This document shows positions 50,098 through 59,314 of a DNA stretch of 64,000 nucleotides, in pieces (position 1 is the first letter of the stretch; each line of letters opens with the position of its first letter). The DNA is taken from NCBI GenBank assembly GCA_050014755.1, contig JBEKCS010000002.1, positions 1 to 64,000 of the forward strand, given 5' to 3'. The DNA comes from Bog-756 sp050014755. GTDB taxonomy: Bacteria > Actinomycetota > Acidimicrobiia > Acidimicrobiales > RAAP-2. Both the position numbers and the translations under genes were made by a program. Under the pieces are notes generated by a model, which worked only from the letters and a program-made list of their open reading frames with translations, ran no database searches and had not been told where the DNA came from.

Positions 50098-51002
50098 GCC
50101 GCTACGAGCCTGCCGACCTCTACGCATTCGAACCCGGGTGGGGCGAGCCCCCGCATGGTCGGCTCGACCGTCCGGTGCTGGTGGTCGCCCTCGAAGGATG
50201 GGTCGACGCCGGCATGGGCGCCTCGGGCGCCATCGCCCACCTGTTGACCGGGTCGCCCACCACGGTGGTCGCCACCTTCGACTCGGAGCCCCTCGTCGAC
50301 CAGCGGGCCCGGCGACCGATCGCCCGGCTCGAGGACGGGGTGACCACCGAGCTGACCTGGCCGACCATCCGACTCCTGGCCGGCAAGGACCGGGTAGGGG
50401 CCGACATCGTCTACCTGGCCGGACCGGAGCCGGACTTCGCCTGGCCGACGTTCATCCGGGCCGTCGTGGGTCTCACCGACCTGCTCGGCGTCCGCATCGT
50501 GGTCGGGCTCGGTGCGTTCCCCGCCCCGACCCCCCACACCCGTCCGGTGCGCCTGGCCTCCACCGTCCCACCTGAGTCGACCGACCTGGCCGGCCGGGTC
50601 GGCACGGTGCACGGGACCCTCGAGGTGCCCGCCGGCGTCCAGGCCGCGCTGGAGGTGGCGCTCGGTGCCGCCGGCATGCCGGTGATCGGCCTGTGGGCCC
50701 GGGTTCCCCACTACGTGTCGGCCATGCCCTATCCCGAGGCCAGTGCCGCCCTCATCGAAGGCCTGTGCTCCGTTGCCGGGACCGTCCTCGACACGGTCGA
50801 ACTGCGGACGTCCGGCGAGGCATCCCGAGCCCAGGTCGACGAGCTGATCGGCGCCAATCCCGACCACCTCGAGATGGTCCGTCGGCTCGAGGCCGCCATC
50901 GACTCCGAAGAGGGGACGCCGCTCGGGTTCTCCGCCGACCTCCCGAGCGGGGACGAGATCGCCGCCGAGCTCGAGCAGTTCCTCAGAGGCGAAGGCGACT
51001 GA
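50094..51002 (+). CDS. PAC2 family protein
   Basis: A 302-residue PAC2-domain protein, related to proteasome assembly chaperone 2. RPVLVVALEGWVDAGMGASGAI opens the domain, and GVRIVVGLGAFPAPTPHTRP and MPVIGLWARVPHYVSAMPYPEAS are family hallmarks. GTG 50094 overlaps the preceding stop (GTGA) with GGAGG upstream. PAC2 proteins are widespread in actinobacteria and some are tied to proteasome genes, none of which is present here. The exact role is unknown. Confidence 0.92.
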   Translation: MSRYEPADLYAFEPGWGEPPHGRLDRPVLVVALEGWVDAGMGASGAIAHLLTGSPTTVVATFDSEPLVDQRARRPIARLEDGVTTELTWPTIRLLAGKDRVGADIVYLAGPEPDFAWPTFIRAVVGLTDLLGVRIVVGLGAFPAPTPHTRPVRLASTVPPESTDLAGRVGTVHGTLEVPAGVQAALEVALGAAGMPVIGLWARVPHYVSAMPYPEASAALIEGLCSVAGTVLDTVELRTSGEASRAQVDELIGANPDHLEMVRRLEAAIDSEEGTPLGFSADLPSGDEIAAELEQFLRGEGD

Positions 51003-51480
51003 CGGCCCGGACGGCCGCGTCGGCCTGACCGGCGCTGTGGACGTGGGCGAAGTGGGCGGCCACCACGGCCAGCGCCACCAGGGCCACGATCAGCACCACC
51101 ACCACCATGACCAGGACGAGCCACGGGCCGCGGCGAGTGTTGCGCGGGCTCGACGGGGTGAGGCCGGCCCAGAGTGCCGCATCCAGGCCGGAGGCCGCCA
51201 CCGCGTCGGCCCGGGCGGGCGTCGGGGCCACTGACTTCGTCGACTTCGTGCTCAGGCCGTCGAACACCGGGAGCTCGGTGACGATGCGTTGGAGCTCGTC
51301 GAGCGAGGTGGCCTCGGCCAGACCGGCGAGCCGCACGCGGTACTCCGTCGGCGACAGCAGACCGCGTTCGGCCGCATGGTCGAGCAGCACGCCGTAGCGG
51401 TTCCTGTCCTCGTCGGTCACACCGAGGTCCAGCTCGGGGACGCGCCGGGGCGCGGCCCTCTGGTCGCCGTCGGTGGTCAC
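50983..51480 (-). CDS. DUF1707 domain membrane protein
   Basis: About 165 residues. The N-terminal DUF1707 (DLGVTDEDRNRYGVLLDHAA...GLLSPTEYRVRL) is a SHOCT-like helical motif seen in actinobacterial envelope proteins. A linker and one membrane helix (WLVLVMVVVVLIVALVALAV) follow, with a short outside tail. The start is uncertain: GTG 51480 is directly adjacent to GGGAGG and TTG 51516 is an alternative. The 3' end overlaps the convergent PAC2 gene by 20 bp. Confidence 0.82.
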   Translation of the reverse strand: MTTDGDQRAAPRRVPELDLGVTDEDRNRYGVLLDHAAERGLLSPTEYRVRLAGLAEATSLDELQRIVTELPVFDGLSTKSTKSVAPTPARADAVAASGLDAALWAGLTPSSPRNTRRGPWLVLVMVVVVLIVALVALAVVAAHFAHVHSAGQADAAVRAVSRLRL

Positions 51481-51584
51481 CTCCCAATTGTGGAGACGAG
51501 TGGGGTCGTTGCGCAACCCCCCACGGCAGATCCTCCGGTCGGGGCTACCGGGACCCGTTCCCGGTGCCCTTGCTACCGTGGCCC

Positions 51585-52592
51585 ATGCTCGTCGACGGGA
51601 CCATCGGATTCGACCCGACCCGGGTCGTCGCCCAGGCCACCGAAGCCGAGGCCGCCGGTTACGACGGGATCTGGTCGGCCGAGACCAGCCACGACCCCTT
51701 CCTCCCGTTGGTGCTGGCCGCCGAGCACACCGAGCGCCTGCAGGTGGGGACCGGTATCGCCGTGGCCTTCGCCCGCAACCCCATGACGCTGGCCATGACG
51801 GCCAACGACCTCCAGACCGTGGCCAGGGGGCGCTTCATGCTGGGTCTCGGGTCCCAGATCAAGCCCCACATCGAAAAACGCTTCTCCATGCCGTGGTCCC
51901 ACCCGGCCCCCCGCATGCGCGAGCTCATCCTGGCCATGCGGGCCATCTGGGCCAGTTGGGCCGACGGCAGCCGCCTGGCCTTCCGGGGCGAGTTCTACCG
52001 CCACACGCTGATGACCCCCATGTTCGACCCCGGCCCCAATCCGTTCGGGAACCCGCCGGTCTTCCTGGCCGCGGTGGGCGGTCTCATGACCGAGGTGGCA
52101 GGTGAGGTGGCCGACGGGCTCCTCGCCCACCCCTTCACCACCGAGCGCTACCTCCGTGAGGCGACCCTGCCCGCGCTCGGGCGCGGGCTGGCGTCGTCTA
52201 GACGCTCACGGTCCGACATCCAGATCTCCTACCCGGGCATGGTGGTGACCGGCATCGACGAGGAGGGATTCCTCGCATCCGCGGCCGCCACCCGGAAGCA
52301 GCTCGCCTTCTACGGCTCGACCCCGGCCTACCGCCCGGTGCTCGAGCTCCACGGCTGGGGCGACCTGCAGACCGAGCTCAACACCCTGTCCAAGCGGGGG
52401 GCGTGGGACGACATGGCCTCCCTGATCGACGACGAGGTGCTGGACACCTTCGCCGTCGTCGGCGAGCTCGACACCGTGGCGGCCAAGGTGCTGGCCCGCT
52501 TCGGGGGACTGGTCGACCGGTTCAACGTCTACGCGCCCTCGGGCATCGGTGCCGGGCGATGGGCCGAGGTCCTCGCCGGGTTCCGCTCGTAG
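51585..52592 (+). CDS. LLM-class F420-dependent oxidoreductase
   Basis: A 335-residue luciferase-like TIM-barrel protein. GYDGIWSAETSHDPFLPLVLA, ERLQVGTGIAVAFARNPMTLA and RFMLGLGSQIKPHIEKRFSMP place it in the TIGR03617-like subfamily (from memory). ATG 51585 follows TACCGT (51574-51579) by five bases and is taken as a leaderless start; an upstream GTG at 51564 would add seven residues. The substrate is unknown. It is a single gene between the DUF1707 and glycosyltransferase genes. Confidence 0.92.
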   Translation: MLVDGTIGFDPTRVVAQATEAEAAGYDGIWSAETSHDPFLPLVLAAEHTERLQVGTGIAVAFARNPMTLAMTANDLQTVARGRFMLGLGSQIKPHIEKRFSMPWSHPAPRMRELILAMRAIWASWADGSRLAFRGEFYRHTLMTPMFDPGPNPFGNPPVFLAAVGGLMTEVAGEVADGLLAHPFTTERYLREATLPALGRGLASSRRSRSDIQISYPGMVVTGIDEEGFLASAAATRKQLAFYGSTPAYRPVLELHGWGDLQTELNTLSKRGAWDDMASLIDDEVLDTFAVVGELDTVAAKVLARFGGLVDRFNVYAPSGIGAGRWAEVLAGFRS

Positions 52593-52633
52593 GCAGGCAG
52601 TCGGCCCGGCGACGGCTGTCCTAGAGTCTGCCC

Positions 52634-52657
52634 ATGCCCGCCGCCCCACCGCAGTGA
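52634..52657 (+). CDS. Leaderless 7-codon mini-ORF upstream of a glycosyltransferase
   Basis: TAGAGT (52622-52627), six bases, ATG 52634, then MPAAPPQ and TGA. It ends seven bases before the glycosyltransferase GTG 52665 and is in a different frame. It repeats the pattern seen at 7091 and 37529. Confidence 0.4.
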   Translation: MPAAPPQ

Positions 52658-52664
52658 CGGGCCT

Positions 52665-53789
52665 GTGAACCCAGGCCACCGAACTGACCAGGCCCGTCCG
52701 CTCGTACTCGACCTGTTCGACCTCGGTGCCAATACCAAAGGTGTGGCCCGGGTGCTTACCGAGCTGGCCCCCCGGATGTTCGCCCTGGCACCGGAGCGCT
52801 ACCGGGCGGTGTGCTCACCGCTCGGTCTTCCGATCCTGCGTCGACTCGGACTGGAGCACGTGGCAACCGTCGTCCGACGGGTCCCCAACGCAGTGTGGGA
52901 ACAGGCCCTGCTGCCTCTGGCCTGCTCGAGGCTGGGGGCTGCCGCCGTCTACTCGCACCGCGAGTGCGGGGCCCTGTGGGGACCGCCCCAGCTCCTGCAT
53001 GTCCCCGAGGACCCCGAGATCCGCTGGCGACGCGAGCCGACCACCGCCATGCGCGAGCAGCTCCGCCGACGCTACAGCCGCCTCCTCATGGATCGTTCGC
53101 TGATCCGGGCCGAGGTGGTGGTCTCCACGTCGGCCACCCGGGACGACCTCGTCCACAACCACCACCTGGATCCCGCCCGTGCTGCGGTGGTGCCCCTGGG
53201 CGTCGACCTCGACGTCTTCCGCCCGGTGTCTGACGGCCCGACCCGTCCTCCGTTCTTCTTCACCTTGGCCTCGGAGGACGAACGGGACCGGACCGACCTG
53301 ATCCTGCGTGCCTTCGCCCACTACCGGAGAGACCTCGGCGGACAGGACGACCTGGTCATCGGAGGATCACTGGGCGGACGGGCGGACGTCCTCGGCCGGC
53401 TCACCGCGGAACTGCAGGTGGCCGACAGCGTGGAGTTGACCGGGAGGCTGACGGACGCCGAACTCTCCGGATACAACGCACGGGCGGTCGCCACCGTGCA
53501 CGCTTCGCCCGACGAGGGCTTCGGCCTCCAGCCCCTCGAGGCGATGGCCGGCGGCTCGCTGCTGATCGCCACCCCGTCCGGGGCTGTCCGCGAGGTGGCC
53601 GGCGACGCTGTCGTCCTGTGGGTCGACCCCGAAGTCACGCCCATGGCGGACGCCCTTCGTCGTGCCGACGACGACCCGGCACTGGTCGAGCAGGCCCGCA
53701 CCCGGAACCGCCAGGTGGCCGAGAGCTTCTCCTGGGACCGGACGGCCGTCACGCTGCACGCCAGGTTGGTCGACCTGGCCGGTCGGTAG
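52665..53789 (+). CDS. Glycosyltransferase family 4 protein
   Basis: A 374-residue GT-B enzyme. The N-terminal domain has PLVLDLFDLGANTKGVARVL. The C-terminal domain has FFTLASEDERDRTDLILRAF and DEGFGLQPLEAMAGGSLLIA with the E-x7-E motif. It resembles mannosyltransferases of the mycobacterial PimB/MgtA type in general form only. The start is GTG 52665, after a 7-codon leaderless ORF. A GT2 gene converges from the right, so this is a second cell-surface glycan site in the window. Confidence 0.87.
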   Translation: MNPGHRTDQARPLVLDLFDLGANTKGVARVLTELAPRMFALAPERYRAVCSPLGLPILRRLGLEHVATVVRRVPNAVWEQALLPLACSRLGAAAVYSHRECGALWGPPQLLHVPEDPEIRWRREPTTAMREQLRRRYSRLLMDRSLIRAEVVVSTSATRDDLVHNHHLDPARAAVVPLGVDLDVFRPVSDGPTRPPFFFTLASEDERDRTDLILRAFAHYRRDLGGQDDLVIGGSLGGRADVLGRLTAELQVADSVELTGRLTDAELSGYNARAVATVHASPDEGFGLQPLEAMAGGSLLIATPSGAVREVAGDAVVLWVDPEVTPMADALRRADDDPALVEQARTRNRQVAESFSWDRTAVTLHARLVDLAGR

Positions 53790-53821
53790 CGCCGGTCGCA
53801 CCCTCAACGCTAGGCACCGGC

Positions 53822-54748
53822 TCAGCCTGCGTTCGCTCCCCGGGGCAGGCGGGACTCGAAGCGCAGAGGGCCGGCCCAGTAGAGCCGGACCCGGAACGCC
53901 GCCTGACGCCGGCGGCCACCGGGGAGCACCAGAGCGCGCACGGTCGATCCCGCCAGCATCGCTGAACGGTAGACCCACCAGCCGAGTGTCCCGAAGTGCT
54001 TTCGGATGTAGCGCTCGTGGGAGGCCTGGAAGTGGATCTCCCGTTCGGCCGGGTCCCCACCGGTCCCGGAACCCACATGGGTGGCGGTGATCTCGGGGCA
54101 GAGGGCTGTGCGCCAGCCCCGGGACGTGGCACGCCGCTGCCAGTCGATCTCCTCGGCGTACAGGAAGAAGTCCTCGTCGAAGGGGCCGACGTCCTCCAGC
54201 GCCTCGGTCCGGACGAGCAGGACCGATCCGATCAGGAAGTCCACCCGCCGGCGCAGGCCTCCGAGGCCCACGGCCTCGACCCAGGCACCGCCGGGGGTCG
54301 GAAACGGCCAGCCCACCCTGGCGCCGGACCCGTCCCGGGGATCGACCTGGGCCGGCGCCACGCAGGCGAGTCCGGGGTCGGCCAGGAGCCGGGCGTGCAG
54401 CCGGGTGACAGCGTCCGCGGACACCTCGGCGTCCGGATTCAACAGCAGGACGTCCCCGTGCGGCCGGGCCAGGTGCCGGACACCGACATTGACACCGCCG
54501 GCAAATCCGAGGTTGCTGCCCGGGTCGACGTAGGTCGCCCCGTGGGCGGTCGCCACCTGGTGGACGTCATCGCTCGATGAGTTGTCGACCACGGTCACCG
54601 GGAACGCACCGTGGAGCGAGTCCAGGCACGCATCGAGCAGGTCAGGAGCGCCGTAGGCCACGATGACCACGTCGAGTCCGTTCTGGGCCGCCGGGCCGTC
54701 AGCCGCCGGAGGTGCGTTCGGTGCGTGGCCCGGGTCCTCGGAATTCAC
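53822..54748 (-). CDS. Glycosyltransferase family 2 protein (rhamnosyltransferase-like)
   Basis: A 308-residue GT-A enzyme. LDVVIVAYGAPDLLDACLDSL and VTVVDNSSSDD form the nucleotide site, and LLLNPDAEV supplies the D-x-D-like NPD motif. FFLYAEEIDWQRRATSRGW is the conserved catalytic region seen in WbbL-type rhamnosyltransferases. The C-terminal segment is basic and may lie on the membrane. The start is ATG 54748. It converges with the GT4 gene. The acceptor is unknown. Confidence 0.88.
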   Translation of the reverse strand: MNSEDPGHAPNAPPAADGPAAQNGLDVVIVAYGAPDLLDACLDSLHGAFPVTVVDNSSSDDVHQVATAHGATYVDPGSNLGFAGGVNVGVRHLARPHGDVLLLNPDAEVSADAVTRLHARLLADPGLACVAPAQVDPRDGSGARVGWPFPTPGGAWVEAVGLGGLRRRVDFLIGSVLLVRTEALEDVGPFDEDFFLYAEEIDWQRRATSRGWRTALCPEITATHVGSGTGGDPAEREIHFQASHERYIRKHFGTLGWWVYRSAMLAGSTVRALVLPGGRRRQAAFRVRLYWAGPLRFESRLPRGANAG

Positions 54749-54856
54749 TCGGCGGGTGCCTTTCTGGACTGCGGGATGCCCGACAGGATCCGCGCGAACC
54801 GGGCCGCCCGATACTAACGGGGATCTACCACCGTCCTGGCGCTGCGCTGCCCGTGG

Positions 54857-57352
54857 TCAGACGACGACGTTGACCAGCTTGGGCGGCCGGGCGATGACCC
54901 GCGTCGGCTGCGCACCGGCCAGTGCCTCGGCCACCGGGGCCGACGCCAGGGCCAGTCGCTCGGCCTCGGCCGCGGAGACGTCCGGTGCCACCTCGATACG
55001 GTCGCGCACCTTGCCGTTGACCTGGACCACCATGGTCACGGTCTCCTCCACCAGCTGATCGGGGTCGGCGACGGGCCAGGGCCGGAGGTGGATGTGGTCG
55101 CCGTGCCGGTGCTCCCACGCCTCGGCCGCCAGGTGCGGCGTCATCGGGGCGAGGAGAAGGAGGAGGGTATCCACCGCCTCGTCGAGCACGTCGGCGCGAC
55201 CGCCGTCGCGGGCATAGGGATGGACGAGATTGACGAATTCCATGCAGGCGGCGACCGCCGTGTTGTACGACCACCGCTCGTAGTCGCGCGACACCCGGTC
55301 GACGAGCTTGTGGGTGGCGCGGCGCACGGCGATGTCCCCCTCGGTCAGCTCGTCACCTCCGGACCCGCCGGCCCGGGGCTCGGCGGGTACGGCAAGGCGC
55401 CACACCCGGTCGAGGAAGCGGGCGCAACCGTCGATGACCGAGTCGGTCTGCGCCGACCAGTCGACGTCGTCGGCCGGTGGTCCGACGAAGAGATGGAAGA
55501 GACGGAGCGCGTCGGCCCCGACCGTGGTCAGGTAGCTCGAGGGGGCGACCAGGTTGCCCTTGGACTTCGACATCTTCTTGCCGTCCATCCGGATCATGCC
55601 CTGGGTGAACAGCCGGGCGAACGGCTCGCGCAGTCCTTCGGGGGCCAGGCCCACATCGACCAGCGCCTTGGTGAAGAAGCGGGCGTAGAGGAGGTGGAGG
55701 ATGGCGTGCTCGATACCCCCGATGTACTGGTCGACCGGCATCCAGTGCCGGGCGATGTCGGGGTCGAACGGCGCGTCGGGAGTCCACGGGTCGGTGAACC
55801 GGAGGAAGTACCAGGACGAGTCGACGAAGGTGTCCATGGTGTCGGTCTCGCGGGTGGCCGGTCCGCCGCACACCGGGCACGTCGTGTGCAGGAACTCGGC
55901 GTTGGTGGCCAGCGGGGACTCGCCGGTCGGCAGGAACTCCACGTCGTCGGGGGCGAGGACCGGGAGCTGGTCGGCCGGGACCGGGACGATGCCGTGGTCG
56001 GGGCAGTAGACGACGGGGATCGGGCAGCCCCAGAACCGCTGGCGGGACACCAGCCAGTCACGCAGGCGGTAGTTGACGGTGCGGACGCCGATGCCACGCT
56101 CCTCGAGCCACTCGGTGGCCCTCTCCTTGGCCACGGGGATGTCCAGGCCGTCCAGCCACTCGCTGTTGATCTTCCGACCGGCACCCACGTAGGCGCCACC
56201 GGGACCGTCGTCGTCCCATCCCTCGGGCGGCTCCACCGTGCGGACGAAGGGGAGCCCGTAGGCCTGGGCGAAGTCCCAGTCGCGGTGGTCCTCGGCCGGG
56301 ACGGCCATGATGGCCCCGGTGCCGTAGCCCATGAGCACGTAGTCGGCCACGTAGACCGGCACCGCGGTCCCGGTGAAGGGATTGACCACCGACGAGCCGG
56401 TGAACGCGCCGCGCTTGGCCAGGCTGGCCGAGCCGGACTCCGACATGCGCTCGACGTCGGTGCTGGCCGCGGCACGGACTCGCAGGTCCTCGACAGCGTC
56501 GGCGTTGTCGGGGGTGGTCAGCTCGGCCACCAGCGGGTGCTCGGGAGCGACGACGGCGTAGGTCATCCCGAAGGATGTGTCGGGTCGGGTGGTGAAGACC
56601 CGCAGGGCGAGAGGTGCACGGCCGTCGGTACCGTCCCGCCCCACGACGGCCAGGTCGAACTCGGCGCCCTCGGACCGGCCGATCCAGTTGCGCTGCATGG
56701 TCTTGACCCGCTCGGGCCACTCGAGTCCGTCGAGACCGGCCAGCAGCTCGTCGGCGTAGTCGGTGATGCGGAAGAACCACTGCTCGAGGTCGCGCTTGAC
56801 CACCAGGTCGCCCGACCGCTCACAGGTCCCGTCGGCCAGGACCTGTTCGTTGGCGAGGACGGTCTGGCACCCCGGGCACCAGTTGACCGGGGCATTGGCC
56901 CGGTAGGCCAGTCCCGCCTCGAGGAGCTTGATGAAGATGACCTGGTTCCACTTGATGTACTCGGGGTCGTGGCTCCGGATCTCGCGGCGCCAGTCGTAGA
57001 CGGCGCCGAGGGAGGTGATGGACTCCTTCAGCTCCTCGATACGGGCGTCGGTGAAGATGCGGGGGTGGGTGCCGGTCTTGATGGCGGCGTTTTCCGCCGG
57101 AAGGCCGAACGAGTCGAACCCGAACGGCGACAGCACCGCGTGGCCGAGCATGGTCCGGTGGCGGACCAGCAGGTCGCCGAACGTGTAGTTGCGGACGTGG
57201 CCCATGTGGGCGGGCCCGGACGGGTAGGGGTACATGGTGAGCACGTACCACGGGGGTCGGGGGTCGTCGGCATCCACCTCGTAGGTGCCCTCGTCGCTCC
57301 AGCGGCGCTGCCATTTCTTTTCGATGTCGATGACGTCATAGGCCCGTGCCAT
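54857..57352 (-). CDS. leuS: Leucyl-tRNA synthetase
   Basis: An 831-residue class Ia synthetase. The HIGH-like motif PYPSGPAHMGHVRNYTFGD lies near residue 45 and KMSKSKGN in the C-terminal half. The editing CP1 domain lies between them. CP1-associated zinc-type cysteines (WCPGC, TTCPVCGG) are visible. The length is typical of bacterial LeuRS. ATG 57352 follows TACGAT (57361-57366) by eight bases with no ribosome site, so the mRNA is probably leaderless. Confidence 0.98.
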   Translation of the reverse strand: MARAYDVIDIEKKWQRRWSDEGTYEVDADDPRPPWYVLTMYPYPSGPAHMGHVRNYTFGDLLVRHRTMLGHAVLSPFGFDSFGLPAENAAIKTGTHPRIFTDARIEELKESITSLGAVYDWRREIRSHDPEYIKWNQVIFIKLLEAGLAYRANAPVNWCPGCQTVLANEQVLADGTCERSGDLVVKRDLEQWFFRITDYADELLAGLDGLEWPERVKTMQRNWIGRSEGAEFDLAVVGRDGTDGRAPLALRVFTTRPDTSFGMTYAVVAPEHPLVAELTTPDNADAVEDLRVRAAASTDVERMSESGSASLAKRGAFTGSSVVNPFTGTAVPVYVADYVLMGYGTGAIMAVPAEDHRDWDFAQAYGLPFVRTVEPPEGWDDDGPGGAYVGAGRKINSEWLDGLDIPVAKERATEWLEERGIGVRTVNYRLRDWLVSRQRFWGCPIPVVYCPDHGIVPVPADQLPVLAPDDVEFLPTGESPLATNAEFLHTTCPVCGGPATRETDTMDTFVDSSWYFLRFTDPWTPDAPFDPDIARHWMPVDQYIGGIEHAILHLLYARFFTKALVDVGLAPEGLREPFARLFTQGMIRMDGKKMSKSKGNLVAPSSYLTTVGADALRLFHLFVGPPADDVDWSAQTDSVIDGCARFLDRVWRLAVPAEPRAGGSGGDELTEGDIAVRRATHKLVDRVSRDYERWSYNTAVAACMEFVNLVHPYARDGGRADVLDEAVDTLLLLLAPMTPHLAAEAWEHRHGDHIHLRPWPVADPDQLVEETVTMVVQVNGKVRDRIEVAPDVSAAEAERLALASAPVAEALAGAQPTRVIARPPKLVNVVV

Positions 57353-57611
57353 AGGCGCCGATCGTACCGGTCACGGACCCGGCCACCTCTCTGTCGGGGA
57401 TGTCGCGCTCCCCGGGTCGGGTCAGATGCACGGGTCGAGAGCCATGTCGGACTGGCCGAACCGGGCAGGGAGTGCCGAGGCACCAGGCGTCGGCCACGAC
57501 GGGCACCGTTGACCGGCCGGCTGCCGCCACATCCGGATCGCCCGGTGTCATGGCGGATCGACGCCTCGATTCGGGCGCCGGGCGGGGTGCTGATAACCTG
57601 ATCCGACCTTC

Positions 57612-57684
57612 GGGGGTATAGCTCAGTTGGTAGAGCGCTTGACTGGCAGTCAAGAGGTCAGGGGTTCGAATCCCCTTACCTCCA
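57612..57684 (+). tRNA. tRNA-Ala(GGC)
   Basis: A complete cloverleaf can be drawn. The acceptor stem is GGGGGTA/TACCTCC with the G3:U70 pair that identifies tRNA-Ala, and the discriminator is A. The D arm is GCTC...GAGC, and the anticodon stem CTTGA/TCAAG has loop CTGGCAG giving anticodon GGC (57645-57647). The T arm is AGGGG-TTCGAAT-CCCCT. CCA is not encoded. It marks the left edge of the lower-GC region and is the likely attachment site of the island. Confidence 0.97.
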
Positions 57685-57742
57685 CTCGAATGGTGCAGGT
57701 CAGAGGTGGTGCGGCCGTTTCGTCACGATGCGACTGGGCGAT

Positions 57743-57760
57743 TTGACCGCCAAGTTGACC
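57743..57760. repeat. Short direct repeat TTGACC next to the tRNA
   Basis: TTGACC occurs twice with a 12-bp period (57743-57748, 57755-57760), about 60 bp inside the island. It could be an integrase arm-type site or part of a promoter. It is too short to be certain. Confidence 0.3.
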
Positions 57761-57810
57761 TCCAAAGGGCGGTAGCTGCCATTCGGGGGATTTCCAGAAT
57801 CGGAGGCGGA

Positions 57811-58686
57811 ATGGCAATCGAGAAGAAGGTCAGGTTCCACAAGGCCGACCCGGCTCCGGTAAATCTGGATCTGCTCCACCACCGGCTGGAGGCTGTAGCC
57901 CAGGCAGGTGCGGCCGAGATGCCAATGAGCCTCGGTCAGAGATTGGTGGGCCAGGCCCTTGCCAGCAGGCCAGGTGACGTAGGCGTTCACTTCGTCATGT
58001 ATCGGATCCAGACTGAGGATCTCCCCTTTCTCAGGGATCCCGCTACGGGGACCTTTCGGCCACTGGAGGACGTGCTTGACCAGGCTCCCGAGCTCGCTCA
58101 GCCGACCTACTACGCATTCTTCCCGGACAACACGATGGCCTTCGTCTACAACCACCAGGGACCCAAGGAGGCCCAGCTTGGGAGCTATCTCCACTGGCTG
58201 GATCCTCATCATCTCGACCACACGTTCCCGCCCGTAACACGTGATGACGTCATTCAGGCGATCCAGCAAAGTGGAGGAGTGCGGCTCCTCAACATCCGGG
58301 TGCCCACGGACCAACTAGCCCGACTAGACGACATCCGTTCGCTCGCCGGGATGAAGGCGGTCGCCAACCGCCTCCCCGTTGCCGACGTCGAAATCATTGT
58401 CCGAGCATCGACTGACGACCAGCGCAGAGGCCTCGGTGAAGTGGTGTCCCAAATCGGGGAGGCGTTGCTCTCACCCGGTCGGCGGTCCGCCGTGAAAAAG
58501 GCAAGAATCGAGCTGTCAGACCTTGACGGCGTGTCCGGTATGTCCGACCTGGACTTGCTTGTCGATCGGCTCGTCGTGTCGCATCCGATCGATACCATCG
58601 AGGGAAATCGAAAGTATCTGGACGAGACTTCGGCCAGGGACGGAATCGAGATCGCCTATCAGAAGGTTGGGCAATTCATCCACTGA
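57811..58686 (+). CDS. Island protein of unknown function (gene A of a two-gene unit)
   Basis: A 291-residue soluble protein with no signal or membrane segment. ATG 57811 has GGAGG five bases upstream. Visible segments are QPTYYAFFPDNTMAFVYNHQ and GSYLHWLDPHHLDHTFPPVT in the first half, and an alpha/beta C-terminal half (VADVEIIVRAS, YQKVGQFIH). I do not recognise a family. It is 21 bp upstream of a small four-helix membrane protein, the layout of two-gene abortive-infection or defence units with a cytosolic sensor and a membrane effector (inference). Confidence 0.75.
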   Translation: MAIEKKVRFHKADPAPVNLDLLHHRLEAVAQAGAAEMPMSLGQRLVGQALASRPGDVGVHFVMYRIQTEDLPFLRDPATGTFRPLEDVLDQAPELAQPTYYAFFPDNTMAFVYNHQGPKEAQLGSYLHWLDPHHLDHTFPPVTRDDVIQAIQQSGGVRLLNIRVPTDQLARLDDIRSLAGMKAVANRLPVADVEIIVRASTDDQRRGLGEVVSQIGEALLSPGRRSAVKKARIELSDLDGVSGMSDLDLLVDRLVVSHPIDTIEGNRKYLDETSARDGIEIAYQKVGQFIH

Positions 58687-58707
58687 CGCGCACATGAGAG
58701 GAGGCAC

Positions 58708-59241
58708 GTGTTGACCCTGAGGCACCGGGTATCCGATCATCCCGCGTTCGACCAGGTCGTTGCCGCCGCTGCAGTTGGCGTCTACTTGACGCTCCACTAC
58801 ACCGGCGTTCATCTCGTCGTCTTCCCGGATTGGGCATCCATAACAACGTTCCACCAAACGCTGGTCGAGGCGGCGGCTGGTCTGTTCGGACTGGTGTTCG
58901 CCGCGATCGCAATTCTTCGGGCACTCGGCCCGGGTCGTCGACTAAATCACCTGCAGCGAAACTTGAACGCTCCTATGACCCGGAACTTCAAGGCAGTCAT
59001 CGCGGCACTCGGATTGGCGACGTTCATCGCCATCGCAGCAATGGCCTTCGACACTCCGGCCGGGCACCCAACGATCGCTCGCGCCGCCACGGCATGGGCG
59101 GTGGCCATCGTGTCCGTGAGGATGATCAGGCTCGTGTGGGTGTTTGGTCTCGTCCTCGATCTATCTGACCGGGACTCAGAATCCGGTGGCTCGTCATCGG
59201 TTACCCCCATTTCGACCCAACGTCGCCAGGTGGGCAGCTAG
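58708..59241 (+). CDS. Small four-helix membrane protein (gene B of the unit)
   Basis: A 177-residue protein with four predicted membrane helices: about 16-37 (VVAAAAVGVYLTLHYTG), 50-71 (AAAGLFGLVFAAIAILRAL), 95-115 (VIAALGLATFIAIAAMAF) and 130-152 (AWAVAIVSVRMIRLVWVFGL). The C-terminal tail is polar. It starts at GTG 58708 or TTG 58711, behind AGGAGG. It is tightly linked to the upstream unknown gene. The size and helix count resemble KwaA-type membrane subunits of Kiwa, but gene order differs and no homology is shown. Confidence 0.72.
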   Translation: MLTLRHRVSDHPAFDQVVAAAAVGVYLTLHYTGVHLVVFPDWASITTFHQTLVEAAAGLFGLVFAAIAILRALGPGRRLNHLQRNLNAPMTRNFKAVIAALGLATFIAIAAMAFDTPAGHPTIARAATAWAVAIVSVRMIRLVWVFGLVLDLSDRDSESGGSSSVTPISTQRRQVGS

Positions 59242-59314
59242 CCGACGCGTCAGGGATGCTCCCCCGCCGCGCTGCGTCCTCGGATGCCTCCTCGCCCACG
59301 ACTAACGTGATCAC

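Noticed and set aside
55088..57601. Over 800 codons open on the plus strand opposite leuS
   Set aside because: Antisense shadow of leuS; composition is typical of a non-coding frame in GC-rich DNA.
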